In this document: in pieces, positions 6,559 to 14,677 of the stretch | How positions within the stretch are numbered: the first letter of the stretch is position 1 | Layout: each line of letters opens with the position of its first letter | Assembly: GCA_002435585.1 (NCBI GenBank) | Contig: DJDY01000038.1 | Coordinates: forward strand, 1-17,415 | Source: Lachnospira sp. UBA5912 | GTDB lineage: Bacteria > Bacillota > Clostridia > Lachnospirales > Lachnospiraceae | Direction: 5' to 3' | Length of the DNA stretch: 17,415 bases | The notes under the pieces: generated by a model | What the model was told of the DNA's origin: nothing | The model's input: only the letters and a program-made list of their open reading frames with translations | Databases searched by the model: none | Program-made: the position numbers and the translations under genes

Positions 6559-8091
6559 TTGATTAAAGAACTGGGAAGAACCAGTTATTCTAGTGTTTAT
6601 CTGGTAAGGCACACAGGATTAGATGTGTTGCGTATAGCCAAAGTTATCAACAAGGCTTCATATGATAAAGGCCATATCATAAGAGAAGCCAGTCTTATTA
6701 AGAATCTTAAACATCCCCACATACCGATTGTTTATGACATATATGAAGATGATATAAGTATTTGCATTATTGAAGAATATATATCTGGTAAATCTTTGCG
6801 GGAATTCGTGTATGAATCAGAAAAGCTAAGCATGAATCAGATATGTGATATAGGAATAAAGTTATGTAACATATTGGAGTATCTGCATAACTATTGCGGT
6901 GGAATAATTCATGGCGATATAAAACCTGATAATATAATAATAGATGACAATAATAATGTTAAGCTTATAGATTTTGGTAATTCATTATACAGTTATGAGA
7001 AACCGGAACAAAGTATGATAAGTCCAGGATTTGCGGCACCTGAACAATATCAGGACAGATATGCCACGGCAAGTATGGACATATACAGTGTAGGAATGGT
7101 TCTTAAATTTATGACTGATTATGCAAGTCAGATTAGTAATGTTAAGACACATGATATATGTGAATATAAAGGTGACTTAAAAAGAATCAGTCGTAACAGA
7201 TTATATCCAATAATAAGAAAGTGTACACGACATAAGCCGGAGTTAAGATATAGAAACATAGGGGCAGTGCGTGTAGAATTGCAGCAGGCAAACAGGCAAT
7301 CCTTAAGAGGATTGAATAAAAAAACAGACAGTAATAGTCACTCATATGTTATAAAAATATCCGGAACAAAAAGAGGTATAGGAGTTACTCATATAGTGTT
7401 AAGCATGGCATATATGCTAAACCATTACGGCATAAAATGTATAATAGCTGAAGAATCAGGAAGAAGTGATATACAGGAGATAATGCTTAATGGAAAGCTT
7501 GATGAAAAAGGTATATTTACGTATAGAGGCGTAAGTTTCATGGCTGACAATGTAGTTTATGAATCACATGATAATGGCAGCTTATCAGATTTTAATGTGA
7601 TTATAGTGGATGAAGGATTGCATGGCACTGATAAAGTTAACTATTATGAAGATAATATGTGCAGCAAAGATATTATATGCAGTCGTACAGATAATAATTA
7701 CAGAACTATAAATATTATTGTAGCAGGTGGAAAGTATGGCATTGTTAATGAGTGCAGCATCATTAATAAGAGTATACGGACAGCTGGCATTGTACTGAAT
7801 CTGTTAAGTGGAACACAATATTATGAATATGCAAACTATATTGCCAGAGACAGGGCATGTTACAGAATGCCATGTGTATATAGCTGGTATGAGCGTAATG
7901 AAGAGTTTGTTCTGGTAATGAAAGATTTTATTCAGGATAATATGCCTGAAATATGGGAAAATATAATAACAGACTTAAAAAAGGAGAAGCTGGGTTTATT
8001 ATATGAGAAAGTATGTATTATCAGATATAAAATCTTTAAAAATCTCCAGAAAATTATTAAAAATGTCAGGAATGAGGTTAAGAAAAGCTGA
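6559..8091 (+). CDS. Ser/Thr protein kinase fused to a degenerate ParA-like P-loop domain
   Basis: A cytoplasmic Hanks-type kinase domain occupies about residues 1-240 (numbered from the TTG at 6559). K28 (IAKV), E43 of helix C, HGD at 118-120, K122, N125 and DFG at 138-140 are all present, so catalysis is plausible. The glycine loop is eroded, with T8 and S11 replacing glycines. After APEQY and a short link, a second domain begins near 262. SGTKRGIGVTH (268-278) resembles a ParA/MinD deviant P-loop but has V276 where the nucleotide-binding lysine belongs. FNVIIVDEG looks like its Walker B strand. There are no membrane segments or PASTA repeats, unlike PrkC/Stk1. Only TTG at 6559 is a usable in-frame start. 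Homologues normally begin several residues before the RYE motif, encoded here from 6541, so the true start may be an unusual codon near 6538. The 3' end overlaps the next gene. Confidence 0.8.
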   Translation: MIKELGRTSYSSVYLVRHTGLDVLRIAKVINKASYDKGHIIREASLIKNLKHPHIPIVYDIYEDDISICIIEEYISGKSLREFVYESEKLSMNQICDIGIKLCNILEYLHNYCGGIIHGDIKPDNIIIDDNNNVKLIDFGNSLYSYEKPEQSMISPGFAAPEQYQDRYATASMDIYSVGMVLKFMTDYASQISNVKTHDICEYKGDLKRISRNRLYPIIRKCTRHKPELRYRNIGAVRVELQQANRQSLRGLNKKTDSNSHSYVIKISGTKRGIGVTHIVLSMAYMLNHYGIKCIIAEESGRSDIQEIMLNGKLDEKGIFTYRGVSFMADNVVYESHDNGSLSDFNVIIVDEGLHGTDKVNYYEDNMCSKDIICSRTDNNYRTINIIVAGGKYGIVNECSIINKSIRTAGIVLNLLSGTQYYEYANYIARDRACYRMPCVYSWYERNEEFVLVMKDFIQDNMPEIWENIITDLKKEKLGLLYEKVCIIRYKIFKNLQKIIKNVRNEVKKS

Positions 8092-8737
8092 CTATAGGTT
8101 ATATAAAGAGTATGGTAAGGCTTTAGAGCTGGCAGCGATTAAGACTATAGGTGTGGCTGGCTTGTGCAGTGGAGCCGGAGCAACGCAGTTATGTATAATG
8201 CTTGCTGCTTTTTTGGGTGGTGTCCTAAAGAAAAAGACAGCAGTTATAGGAGACGAAATAACTTATAGTCTTATGTTAAGGCAGATGCCACAGGCAAGGG
8301 CAATACAGCATAAAGGTATAGGAAGCAGGCATGCGTACAATGTATATGGCATTGATTATTATTGCGGTGCACAGGATGAGAGTATTGCAGTATTAAGGCA
8401 GCAATATGACATAATCATACAGGATATAAGCCTTAACAATTCAGAGGATACGCTTGCAAGGATTACTTCAAAACTGTCAGGGTGTGATGTAAAGATACTT
8501 GCAGGGTCAATGCTTCCATGGAAGTCAAGAGAATGTGAGAAGAAGATAGAAAGAATAGACAGATTTCTTAGTGTAAAGGGATTGAAAATGGTGACATTGA
8601 CAACTGGTGGGAAAGAGGTCATAAAATCCATAAACAGATATGGAGTTAAAGTAGTACTTATGCCGTTTGAGAGAAATCCATTTATGACAGGCAGCAAAAA
8701 CCTGAAGGATTTTATGGAACTTCTGGAGATAATGTAA
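8063..8737 (+). CDS. Degenerate P-loop (ParA/MinD-like) protein, partner of the kinase
   Basis: The 224-residue product (from the ATG at 8063) has no named family that I recognise. A hydrophobic strand leads into GLCSGAGATQ (33-42). This has the glycine spacing of a ParA-like P-loop, but alanine replaces the lysine. It matches the kinase's C-terminal domain in pattern (G-xxx-G-x-G-x-T, then a helix with two conserved Ala/Leu positions), and YDIIIQD matches that domain's FNVIIVD. The two look like paralogous domains, probably a complex. The start is uncertain. ATG at 8003 would overlap the kinase by 89 nt and has AAGGAG too far away (16 nt). ATG at 8063 or 8072 leaves an overlap of 29 or 20 nt, which fits translational coupling, but neither has a good ribosome site. 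Confidence 0.75.
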   Translation: MSGMRLRKADYRLYKEYGKALELAAIKTIGVAGLCSGAGATQLCIMLAAFLGGVLKKKTAVIGDEITYSLMLRQMPQARAIQHKGIGSRHAYNVYGIDYYCGAQDESIAVLRQQYDIIIQDISLNNSEDTLARITSKLSGCDVKILAGSMLPWKSRECEKKIERIDRFLSVKGLKMVTLTTGGKEVIKSINRYGVKVVLMPFERNPFMTGSKNLKDFMELLEIM

Positions 8738-9335
8738 CTAAGGTATTGATAAAGATATTAATACAGGTATTAATATCTATATCTATATCTTTATCAGATG
8801 AATTACGCAGTAATGCGGATAAGTAACAATAAATAACTTATTTAATACGTAGGTACAGAGGTTATTAATGGAAATATAATATCACGGGTAACAAAAGGCG
8901 GTCCCTTCGCTTACAATATATCATAAGGAAAAAGTTATTGTTTATTATTAATATACAGATTACGTTCAGTTCCGGAAATTGATATAGCTGTGAACAATAA
9001 CAAATAATAATGATTTCCTTGTGATATTTGCTAAAACACTTCGCATATCATATGTTTTATGTTAATATATGTATGATTATTATCGTGAATTAACAGTGAT
9101 ATTTCATACTTGGTATATTCTATTTTACAAACCGGGTATATGTTTTTAAAAAGCCTTGGGATATACAACAATGTGTGGGATACAGAAGCGGTAAGATATG
9201 AAAATACAGACATGATATTGTATGAGGTACTGACACAGTGGAGTATGTTAATATATATGAATAAAATATATTTATACACGGATATAATGTGTGTTGTAAT
9301 ACTGATACAATATGGTGTAAGAATGGAGATGGATT
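8738..9335. other. 598-nt intergenic region without a convincing gene
   Basis: The region is very AT-rich. It begins with a hairpin directly after the P-loop gene (8747-8796). Inverted 9-mers GTTATTGTT (8934-8942) and AACAATAAC (8993-9001) lie further on. A TATAAT at 9283-9288 could be the -10 of the GH18 gene, but no -35 is evident. Short open frames here have no recognisable product and unsuitable starts. Confidence 0.6.
8747..8796 (+). terminator. Hairpin after the kinase/P-loop pair, possible terminator
   Basis: TGATAAAGATAT (8747-8758) pairs with ATATCTTTATCA (8785-8796). An alternative inner stem, GATATTAATAC (8754-8764) with GTATTAATATC (8767-8777), competes for the same bases. No clear T tract follows, so terminator activity is uncertain. 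Confidence 0.45.
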
Positions 9336-11027
9336 ATGGCAGGTAAAAATAAGTCAGGATTAAGACCCGGATTATTAGGTGTTGCAGCAGCTGTAATACT
9401 TATAGTGATTGTGGTGGGAGCAGTGTTTGTGAAAAAATATTCGCCATCTAAGGAATATATGAGTGGCTATGAGTATTTTAATGTCGATGCGGCATCAGAT
9501 AGTGCTCTTATTATAATCGATGGTGCAAGGTACGAGAATACAGGTATAAACATTGATGGAAAATGGTATCTTCCGGCAGGTTTTGTGGCAGATAATATTA
9601 ATATAAGATTTTATAATGATGCGGAAAGTGGTGCAGTTCTTTATACGGATGATAAGAGGACATATGAGTATAAGCCGGGGAAGAACAGTTATACAGATAA
9701 TGAAAATAATGAATATAAGACAGATTATCCAATAACTATGCTTGTTAACGCAGATATGTACATATCATGGGAGTATGTTGCAGGATATACTAACTGCACA
9801 TATACATATGGCAGTGAACCAGCAAGAATATGTATATACAATATAGACGGTGAAGAAAAGTTTGTCACAGTAAATAAGGACACATATGTAAGATATCGTG
9901 GAGGGATAAAGAGTGATGTTCTTGAAAAGGTATCAAAAGGAAGCAGGCTCTATTATGTTGATGATCTTGAAGACTGGATTAAGGTGACAACGGATACAGG
10001 CTATACAGGTTATGTTAAGAGTACACATGTTGGAGAGGCTTATGCTGATACTAAAGAAGATACTTATGTAGAGAATTATACAAGAGTTATGTATGATAAA
10101 AAGATACGTCTTGGATGGTTCCAGGTAGGTGGAACAAGTGGTAACAGTTCGGCAGCAGGGCTTGCAGGATTATCATCTGTAAATGTTATATCACCAACGT
10201 GGTACAGTATTACGTCTGCACAGGGAGATGTTTCATGCTATGCGCAGGCTTCATGGGTTAATGATATGCATGCAAGGGGGATAAGCGTATGGCCGCTTAT
10301 TAATGATTTTAATAAGGATGTGGACTATAAGACATTATATTCTGTAAGAAGCAACAGAAAGACACTTGTTGACAGGCTTGTCAATGATGCTGTTTCTTAT
10401 GGATATGATGGCATTAATCTTGATTTCGAGAATGTAAAGAAAGACTATGCTGATGATTTTCTTCAGTTTGTAAGGGAACTTGCACTTGAGTGCCACAAGA
10501 ATAATATAATACTTTCTACTGATAATTATAAACCAGAGGCATATAATAAATTCTATAATCTTAAGGAACAGTCATCGTATGTGGATTATGTAATAGTCAT
10601 GGCTTATGATGAGCATTATGTGGGTTCAGAAGCAGGTTCAGTGGCTTCACTGCCATTTGTAAGGGAAGCTGTGAGTGATACAGTGGCATTAGTGCCATCC
10701 AAGCAGGTCATAGCAGGTATTCCGTTTTATACAAGGATATGGAGTATATCAGGTACTTCAACCACAAGCCGTGCAGTTGGTATGCAGGATGCACTGGATG
10801 AGCTTAATGCTGATGGTAAAACGGCCCCATGGAATGAAGATGCGGGTCAGTATGTAAGTTCATATGAGAAGAATGGTGTCACACAGAAGACATGGTATGA
10901 GGAAGATAAGTCTATAGAAGCAAAGCTTAAGGTTATATCAGAATATGATACAGCAGGTATTGCCGCATGGAAACTGGGATTTGAGAAGGCATCCGTGTGG
11001 AGTGTGATAAACAGGTATATTAATTAG
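9336..11027 (+). CDS. Membrane-anchored SH3–GH18 family glycoside hydrolase
   Basis: A 563-residue exported protein. An uncleaved signal anchor (about 12-32) follows a short basic start. A ligand-free stalk domain resembling copper-amine-oxidase-like N-terminal domains (about 45-165, with IDGKWYLPAGFVADN) comes next. A bacterial SH3 domain (about 174-232, ending DTGYTGYVKST) usually binds wall peptides. The GH18 domain runs from about 247 to the end. Its active-site strand is DGINLDFE (358-365) with E365 as proton donor. Asn in place of the third-position Asp is usual for the SleL/YaaH-type branch, whose members cleave peptidoglycan or spore cortex. Chitin hydrolysis is less likely. GGAG lies 7 nt before the ATG. 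The amidase gene follows by 55 nt, suggesting a shared transcript and joint work on the wall. The substrate is inferred. Confidence 0.85.
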   Translation: MAGKNKSGLRPGLLGVAAAVILIVIVVGAVFVKKYSPSKEYMSGYEYFNVDAASDSALIIIDGARYENTGINIDGKWYLPAGFVADNINIRFYNDAESGAVLYTDDKRTYEYKPGKNSYTDNENNEYKTDYPITMLVNADMYISWEYVAGYTNCTYTYGSEPARICIYNIDGEEKFVTVNKDTYVRYRGGIKSDVLEKVSKGSRLYYVDDLEDWIKVTTDTGYTGYVKSTHVGEAYADTKEDTYVENYTRVMYDKKIRLGWFQVGGTSGNSSAAGLAGLSSVNVISPTWYSITSAQGDVSCYAQASWVNDMHARGISVWPLINDFNKDVDYKTLYSVRSNRKTLVDRLVNDAVSYGYDGINLDFENVKKDYADDFLQFVRELALECHKNNIILSTDNYKPEAYNKFYNLKEQSSYVDYVIVMAYDEHYVGSEAGSVASLPFVREAVSDTVALVPSKQVIAGIPFYTRIWSISGTSTTSRAVGMQDALDELNADGKTAPWNEDAGQYVSSYEKNGVTQKTWYEEDKSIEAKLKVISEYDTAGIAAWKLGFEKASVWSVINRYIN

Positions 11028-11082
11028 GAATAAATGATGTAGACTGGCATACACTTTAAGTAAAAAAAGGTATGAGATTAAT

Positions 11083-11814
11083 ATGAAGTTCAGATTAAAA
11101 ATATTGACGGTATCTTTGTTTGTGCTTTTAGTTCTTATATGTGTATATATATTTTACTGTACATCAGGAGTTGAAAGTAAGAGAACGATAAGTGGTGAAG
11201 AAACTGAAAATGATTTTGAGATTAATATGTCAGAGACTGTTGTTGCTATTGACAGCGGACATGGTGGAATAGATCCCGGAAAAATAGGAGTTGGCGGGAT
11301 ATATGAGAAAGAAATTAACCTTGCTATAGCAGTTAAATTAAAAAAACTGCTTGAACAGTCCGGTATAACTGTTATAATGACAAGGTCAGATGACAAGGGT
11401 TTGTATGATGAGAGCGATACAAACAAAAAGGCTGTCGATATGAAAAAACGCTGCAGCATAATCAATGAGTCCGATGCGGTTTTAGCAGTAAGCATTCATC
11501 AAAACAGCTATGTATCATCAGATTCCCGGGGTGCGCAGGTGTTTTATTATAAATCATCGGATGATGGCAGGAAACTTGCTGGTATCATACAGAAGCATAT
11601 GGTTAAAGATGTTGATGCATCCAACAAACGGGAAGAAAAAGCCGATTCAACATATTATATGCTGCGTAACACGAAGGTGCCTACAGTCATAGTAGAGTGC
11701 GGTTTTCTATCCAATCCTGACGAGGCGGGTAAGCTTAAAAGCAATTCATATCAGCAGAAAATCGCCGAGGGAATATGCAGCGGAATTGTAGAATATCTGG
11801 CTGATAACAAATAA
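11083..11814 (+). CDS. cwlD: N-acetylmuramoyl-L-alanine amidase, CwlD-like
   Basis: This zinc amidase cuts the bond between muramic acid and the stem peptide of peptidoglycan. The 243-residue length and layout match CwlD: a single N-terminal membrane segment (about 5-28) followed directly by one Amidase_3 domain, with no wall-binding repeats. The expected residues are present: H60 in SGHGG, E75 in YEKEINL, H139 in SIHQN and E205 in VECGFLSNP. In Bacillus, CwlD acts with PdaA to make muramic-delta-lactam in the spore cortex, so this gene hints at a spore-former. Closely similar enzymes also act in vegetative cells, so the symbol is moderately sure. The ribosome site is modest (AAAGG about 12 nt before the ATG). 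Confidence 0.85.
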   Translation: MKFRLKILTVSLFVLLVLICVYIFYCTSGVESKRTISGEETENDFEINMSETVVAIDSGHGGIDPGKIGVGGIYEKEINLAIAVKLKKLLEQSGITVIMTRSDDKGLYDESDTNKKAVDMKKRCSIINESDAVLAVSIHQNSYVSSDSRGAQVFYYKSSDDGRKLAGIIQKHMVKDVDASNKREEKADSTYYMLRNTKVPTVIVECGFLSNPDEAGKLKSNSYQQKIAEGICSGIVEYLADNK

Positions 11815-11845
11815 ACATAAAGATTGCTAATAAAGTTATTATGAA

Positions 11846-11899
11846 TTGTTATTAAAACTATAGATTAATAATAAAAAGCATTATGGTAAAATCATAATG
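11846..11899 (+). promoter_or_regulatory. Candidate promoter region of the tsaC block
   Basis: TTGTTA (11846-11851) and TAATAA (11869-11874) are 17 bp apart. A second possible -10, TAAAAT (11887-11892, preceded by TGG), lies in the loop between inverted 7-mers CATTATG (11879-11885) and CATAATG (11893-11899). The sequence does not decide between them. Confidence 0.35.
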
Positions 11900-11934
11900 T
11901 TAAAATTATCAGGATAAAAGAGGTGTAAGTAACA

Positions 11935-12990
11935 GTGGAGACAATTGTTGCAAATATAACGGGTAATCCCCAGGAAGATGATAAAATATATGACAAGGCG
12001 GGGAAAATATTAAGGGCTGGTGGTCTTGTTGCATTTCCAACTGAGACAGTATATGGTCTTGGGGCGGATGCGCTGGATGAGGCTGCATCTGCAAAGATAT
12101 ATGCAGCGAAGGGAAGACCATCTGATAATCCACTTATCGTTCATATAGCAGATATGGATGCAGTATATAAGCTGGCAAGAGAAGTTCCGGATATAGCTAT
12201 TAAGCTTGCTAAGAAGTTCTGGCCGGGTCCGCTTACGATGATATTGAAAAAATCAGATATAGTACCAGATTCAATAACGGGTGGACTTGGTACAGTTGCA
12301 ATAAGGATGCCAAGTCATAAGGTGGCAGCAGAACTCATAAGAAAGTCGGGAGTATATATAGCTGCACCAAGCGCCAATACTTCTGGTAAACCAAGTCCTA
12401 CACTTGCAAGCCATGTTATCAAGGATCTTTCTGGAAAGATAGATATGATAATAGCGGATGATACTGTAGATATAGGTGTTGAATCAACAATTATTGATCT
12501 TAGCGAGGCTGTACCAACGATACTTAGACCAGGCTATATAACAAAAGAGATGTTTGAAGAGGTTGTAGGCAAGGTTATGATAGATCCTGCTATAACTGAT
12601 GGAGTCAAGGCAGGAGTTGTTCCTAAGGCACCGGGTATGAAGTATAAACATTATGCACCGGATGCAGATCTTAAGATAGTTGAAGGTGACATGAAAAATG
12701 TTGTTGATTACATCAATGAAAATACAAGAAAGCTTATAGATGAAGGTTATAAGGTTGCTATTATGACTACTGATGAAACAAGACATTTTTATACAGATGG
12801 AATAGTTATTTCAATGGGACATAAAAGCGATGAATTAAGCGTTGCAAGACATTTGTATGCAATACTAAGAGAGTTTGACAATGAACATATAGACTATGTA
12901 TTTTCAGAAAGCTTCGAGACGGAAAATGTAGGCCGTGCAGTTATGAATAGATTGATAAAAGCGGCGGGTCATACTATAATACACGTATAG
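11935..12990 (+). CDS. tsaC: L-threonylcarbamoyladenylate synthase (Sua5/TsaC type)
   Basis: The enzyme makes threonylcarbamoyl-AMP from threonine, bicarbonate and ATP. This is the first step of the t6A modification at position 37 of tRNAs that read ANN codons. The 351-residue length is that of the two-domain Sua5 form. The YrdC-like domain (about 15-205) carries PTETVYGLG (35-43), KGRPSDNPL (59-67), PSANTSGKPSPT (145-156) and GVESTI (181-186). The linker has the typical PGMKYKHYAP (233-242), and the C-terminal Sua5 domain follows. The start is GTG at 11935, with AGAGGTG upstream. The gene heads a run with ywlE, rpiB and the deaminase, an order close to the Bacillus ywlC–ywlE–ywlF region ahead of the atp operon. 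Confidence 0.95.
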   Translation: METIVANITGNPQEDDKIYDKAGKILRAGGLVAFPTETVYGLGADALDEAASAKIYAAKGRPSDNPLIVHIADMDAVYKLAREVPDIAIKLAKKFWPGPLTMILKKSDIVPDSITGGLGTVAIRMPSHKVAAELIRKSGVYIAAPSANTSGKPSPTLASHVIKDLSGKIDMIIADDTVDIGVESTIIDLSEAVPTILRPGYITKEMFEEVVGKVMIDPAITDGVKAGVVPKAPGMKYKHYAPDADLKIVEGDMKNVVDYINENTRKLIDEGYKVAIMTTDETRHFYTDGIVISMGHKSDELSVARHLYAILREFDNEHIDYVFSESFETENVGRAVMNRLIKAAGHTIIHV

Positions 12991-13030
12991 ATAATTAGAT
13001 TGCAGCGTTTGACCAGGATGGTGTTTCGTT

Positions 13031-13492
13031 ATGAACCGATTTAATAAAGTGATATTTGTATGCATGGGAAATACATGCAGAAGTCCTATGGCAGCTACTA
13101 TTATGGCAAATCTTATGCCAGATATGAGAAGCGAATCAAGAGGAATGGTTGTGCTTTTTCCAGAGCCTTATAATCCCAAGGCTGTGGCAGTGGCTTCAAG
13201 ACATGGTATGATTATGCCAAGTAATGTTTCAGCTCAGATAGCCAATGATGATTTCAGTGTTGATACACTTGTTCTTACTATGAATTCATCTATGAAACAG
13301 AAGATGTATGATACATTTGATAAGGCTATTAATGTTTTTACATTAAGTGAGCTTGCCGGAGAAGGTGATGTTGAGGTACCAGACCCATATGGCAAAGGCC
13401 TCGAAGAATATAATAAATGTTTTGAGCAGCTGTATAGTCTGGTAGTCAAAGTTATAGAAGTTATAACGTCACCAAGAAATGATGAGGATTGA
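13031..13492 (+). CDS. ywlE: Low-molecular-weight phosphatase, YwlE-like (probable protein-arginine phosphatase)
   Basis: The N-terminal phosphate-binding loop is FVCMGNTCRSP, with nucleophile C11 and R17 in the C-x5-R-S pattern. The general acid D118 lies in VPDPYG. At 153 residues it is a complete LMW-PTP fold. T15 occupies the loop position at which Bacillus YwlE has the threonine that favours phospho-arginine over phospho-tyrosine, so arginine phosphatase activity is the better guess. The position after tsaC and before rpiB matches ywlE in Bacillus. AGGATGG lies about 10 nt before the ATG. The specificity is inferred from one residue and synteny. Confidence 0.88.
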   Translation: MNRFNKVIFVCMGNTCRSPMAATIMANLMPDMRSESRGMVVLFPEPYNPKAVAVASRHGMIMPSNVSAQIANDDFSVDTLVLTMNSSMKQKMYDTFDKAINVFTLSELAGEGDVEVPDPYGKGLEEYNKCFEQLYSLVVKVIEVITSPRNDED

Positions 13493-13609
13493 AATAATAT
13501 TTTATACATCGATATTATGATGAATATTATAGATATAATAAAACAGCCGTATCAGATAAAATGGTTGGTTGTATAAAAACAATAGAATTGATAAAAGGAG
13601 ATAGTAACA

Positions 13610-14035
13610 ATGATAGCAATTGGATGTGACCATGGAGCACTTGAACTTAAGAATCAGATGATAGAGCATCTTAAGAAAAGAGGAATAGAGTGTAAGGATG
13701 TAGGAACATATACTAATGAATCATGTGATTACCCTGTATATGCACATAAGGTAACTGATCTTATAACAAGTGGAGAATGCGAGCTTGGTATTCTTATGTG
13801 TGGAACCGGCATTGGCATGAGTATGGCAGCTAACAAGGTTAAGGGTATAAGAGCAGCACTTTGTGGCGACTGCTTCAGTGCCCAGGCAACAAGGGAGCAT
13901 AACAATGCCAATGTACTCTGCCTTGGTGCAAGGGTAATCGGACCAGAGCTTGCTTTCAGAATAGCAGATACGTTTCTTGATTCAAAGTTCAGTAATGATG
14001 AGAGACATATACGAAGAATATCTATGTTTGACTAA
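13610..14035 (+). CDS. rpiB: Ribose-5-phosphate isomerase B
   Basis: The enzyme interconverts ribose 5-phosphate and ribulose 5-phosphate in the pentose phosphate pathway. The 141-residue chain is a typical LacAB_rpiB domain. CDHGA is at 6-10, the catalytic C64 is in ILMCGTGIGMS, and H97 is in the REHNNANVLCLG segment. The phosphate-binding arginine region RHIRRI lies at the C-terminus. The same family includes galactose-6-phosphate isomerase subunits, but no tagatose genes are nearby and the ywl-type context supports RpiB. AAAGGAG precedes the ATG. A 117-nt gap separates it from ywlE; no terminator is obvious there. Confidence 0.94.
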   Translation: MIAIGCDHGALELKNQMIEHLKKRGIECKDVGTYTNESCDYPVYAHKVTDLITSGECELGILMCGTGIGMSMAANKVKGIRAALCGDCFSAQATREHNNANVLCLGARVIGPELAFRIADTFLDSKFSNDERHIRRISMFD

Positions 14036-14075
14036 TATTATATCAGCTTTTTAGTTTTAGCGGAAATGGAGAAGT

Positions 14076-14561
14076 ATGAGCGATAAAAGAAAGGATTATA
14101 TATCATGGGATGAGTATTTTATGGGTGTTGCAAAGTTGTCAGCACTTCGTTCCAAGGATCCTAATACACAGGTTGGTGCCTGTATAGTAAGTAACGACAA
14201 TAAGATATTATCAATGGGATATAACGGACTTCCAAGAGGATGTTCGGATGATGAATTTCCGTGGTGCCGCGATGGCGATCCACTTGACAACAAGTACTTT
14301 TACACAACACACAGTGAACTGAATGCCATACTTAATTATCGTGGTGGTACACTTGATGGGGCTAAGATGTATGTTACATTGTTTCCATGTAATGAATGTG
14401 CCAAGGCGATAATACAGGCTGGTATTAAGACTATCGTGTATGATTGTGATAAGTATGCGGATACAGCTTCGGTTATAGCATCCAAAAGAATGCTTAATGC
14501 AGCAGGCGTAAGATATTATAAGTACGAGTCAACGAAAAGGGAGATTACTATTGAACTATAA
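14076..14561 (+). CDS. Deoxycytidylate (dCMP) deaminase
   Basis: This zinc enzyme converts dCMP to dUMP, which feeds thymidylate synthesis. The 161-residue chain carries the cytidine deaminase-family zinc site HSE (79-81), with H79 as ligand and E81 as proton carrier, plus PCNEC (104-108) with C105 and C108. The preceding SKDPNTQVGA and GYNGLPRG segments are typical of the dCMP branch (ComEB/Dctd), as opposed to tRNA adenosine deaminases. GGAG lies close before the ATG at 14076. It is the last gene of the tsaC-led run and faces the DUF402 gene across two hairpin structures. Confidence 0.92.
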   Translation: MSDKRKDYISWDEYFMGVAKLSALRSKDPNTQVGACIVSNDNKILSMGYNGLPRGCSDDEFPWCRDGDPLDNKYFYTTHSELNAILNYRGGTLDGAKMYVTLFPCNECAKAIIQAGIKTIVYDCDKYADTASVIASKRMLNAAGVRYYKYESTKREITIEL

Positions 14562-14604
14562 TGTAATAAGGTTGTGAATATGTGTTTATACTATCACATA
14601 ACCA

Positions 14605-14663
14605 AATGTCCACCATATAATAGAGTATGCGGAATACACATATTACAATATATGGTGGGCATT
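14605..14663 (+). terminator. Long hairpin after the dCMP deaminase gene
   Basis: Fifteen bases (14605-14619) pair with 14649-14663 with one G-U wobble, around a 29-nt loop. A short TTTTAAT stretch follows, so it could end the deaminase transcript. Fifteen bases of the left arm recur exactly at 166-180. Confidence 0.55.
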
Positions 14664-14677
14664 TTAATATTGTATTA

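Noticed and set aside
8003..8062. A longer start for the second P-loop protein
   Set aside because: It would overlap the kinase by 89 nt, and the AAGGAG site is 16 nt away, too far for normal use.
9110..9346. A 78-codon open frame on the + strand before the GH18 gene
   Set aside because: It starts with TTG, lacks a ribosome site, resembles no family, and overlaps the well-supported GH18 start.
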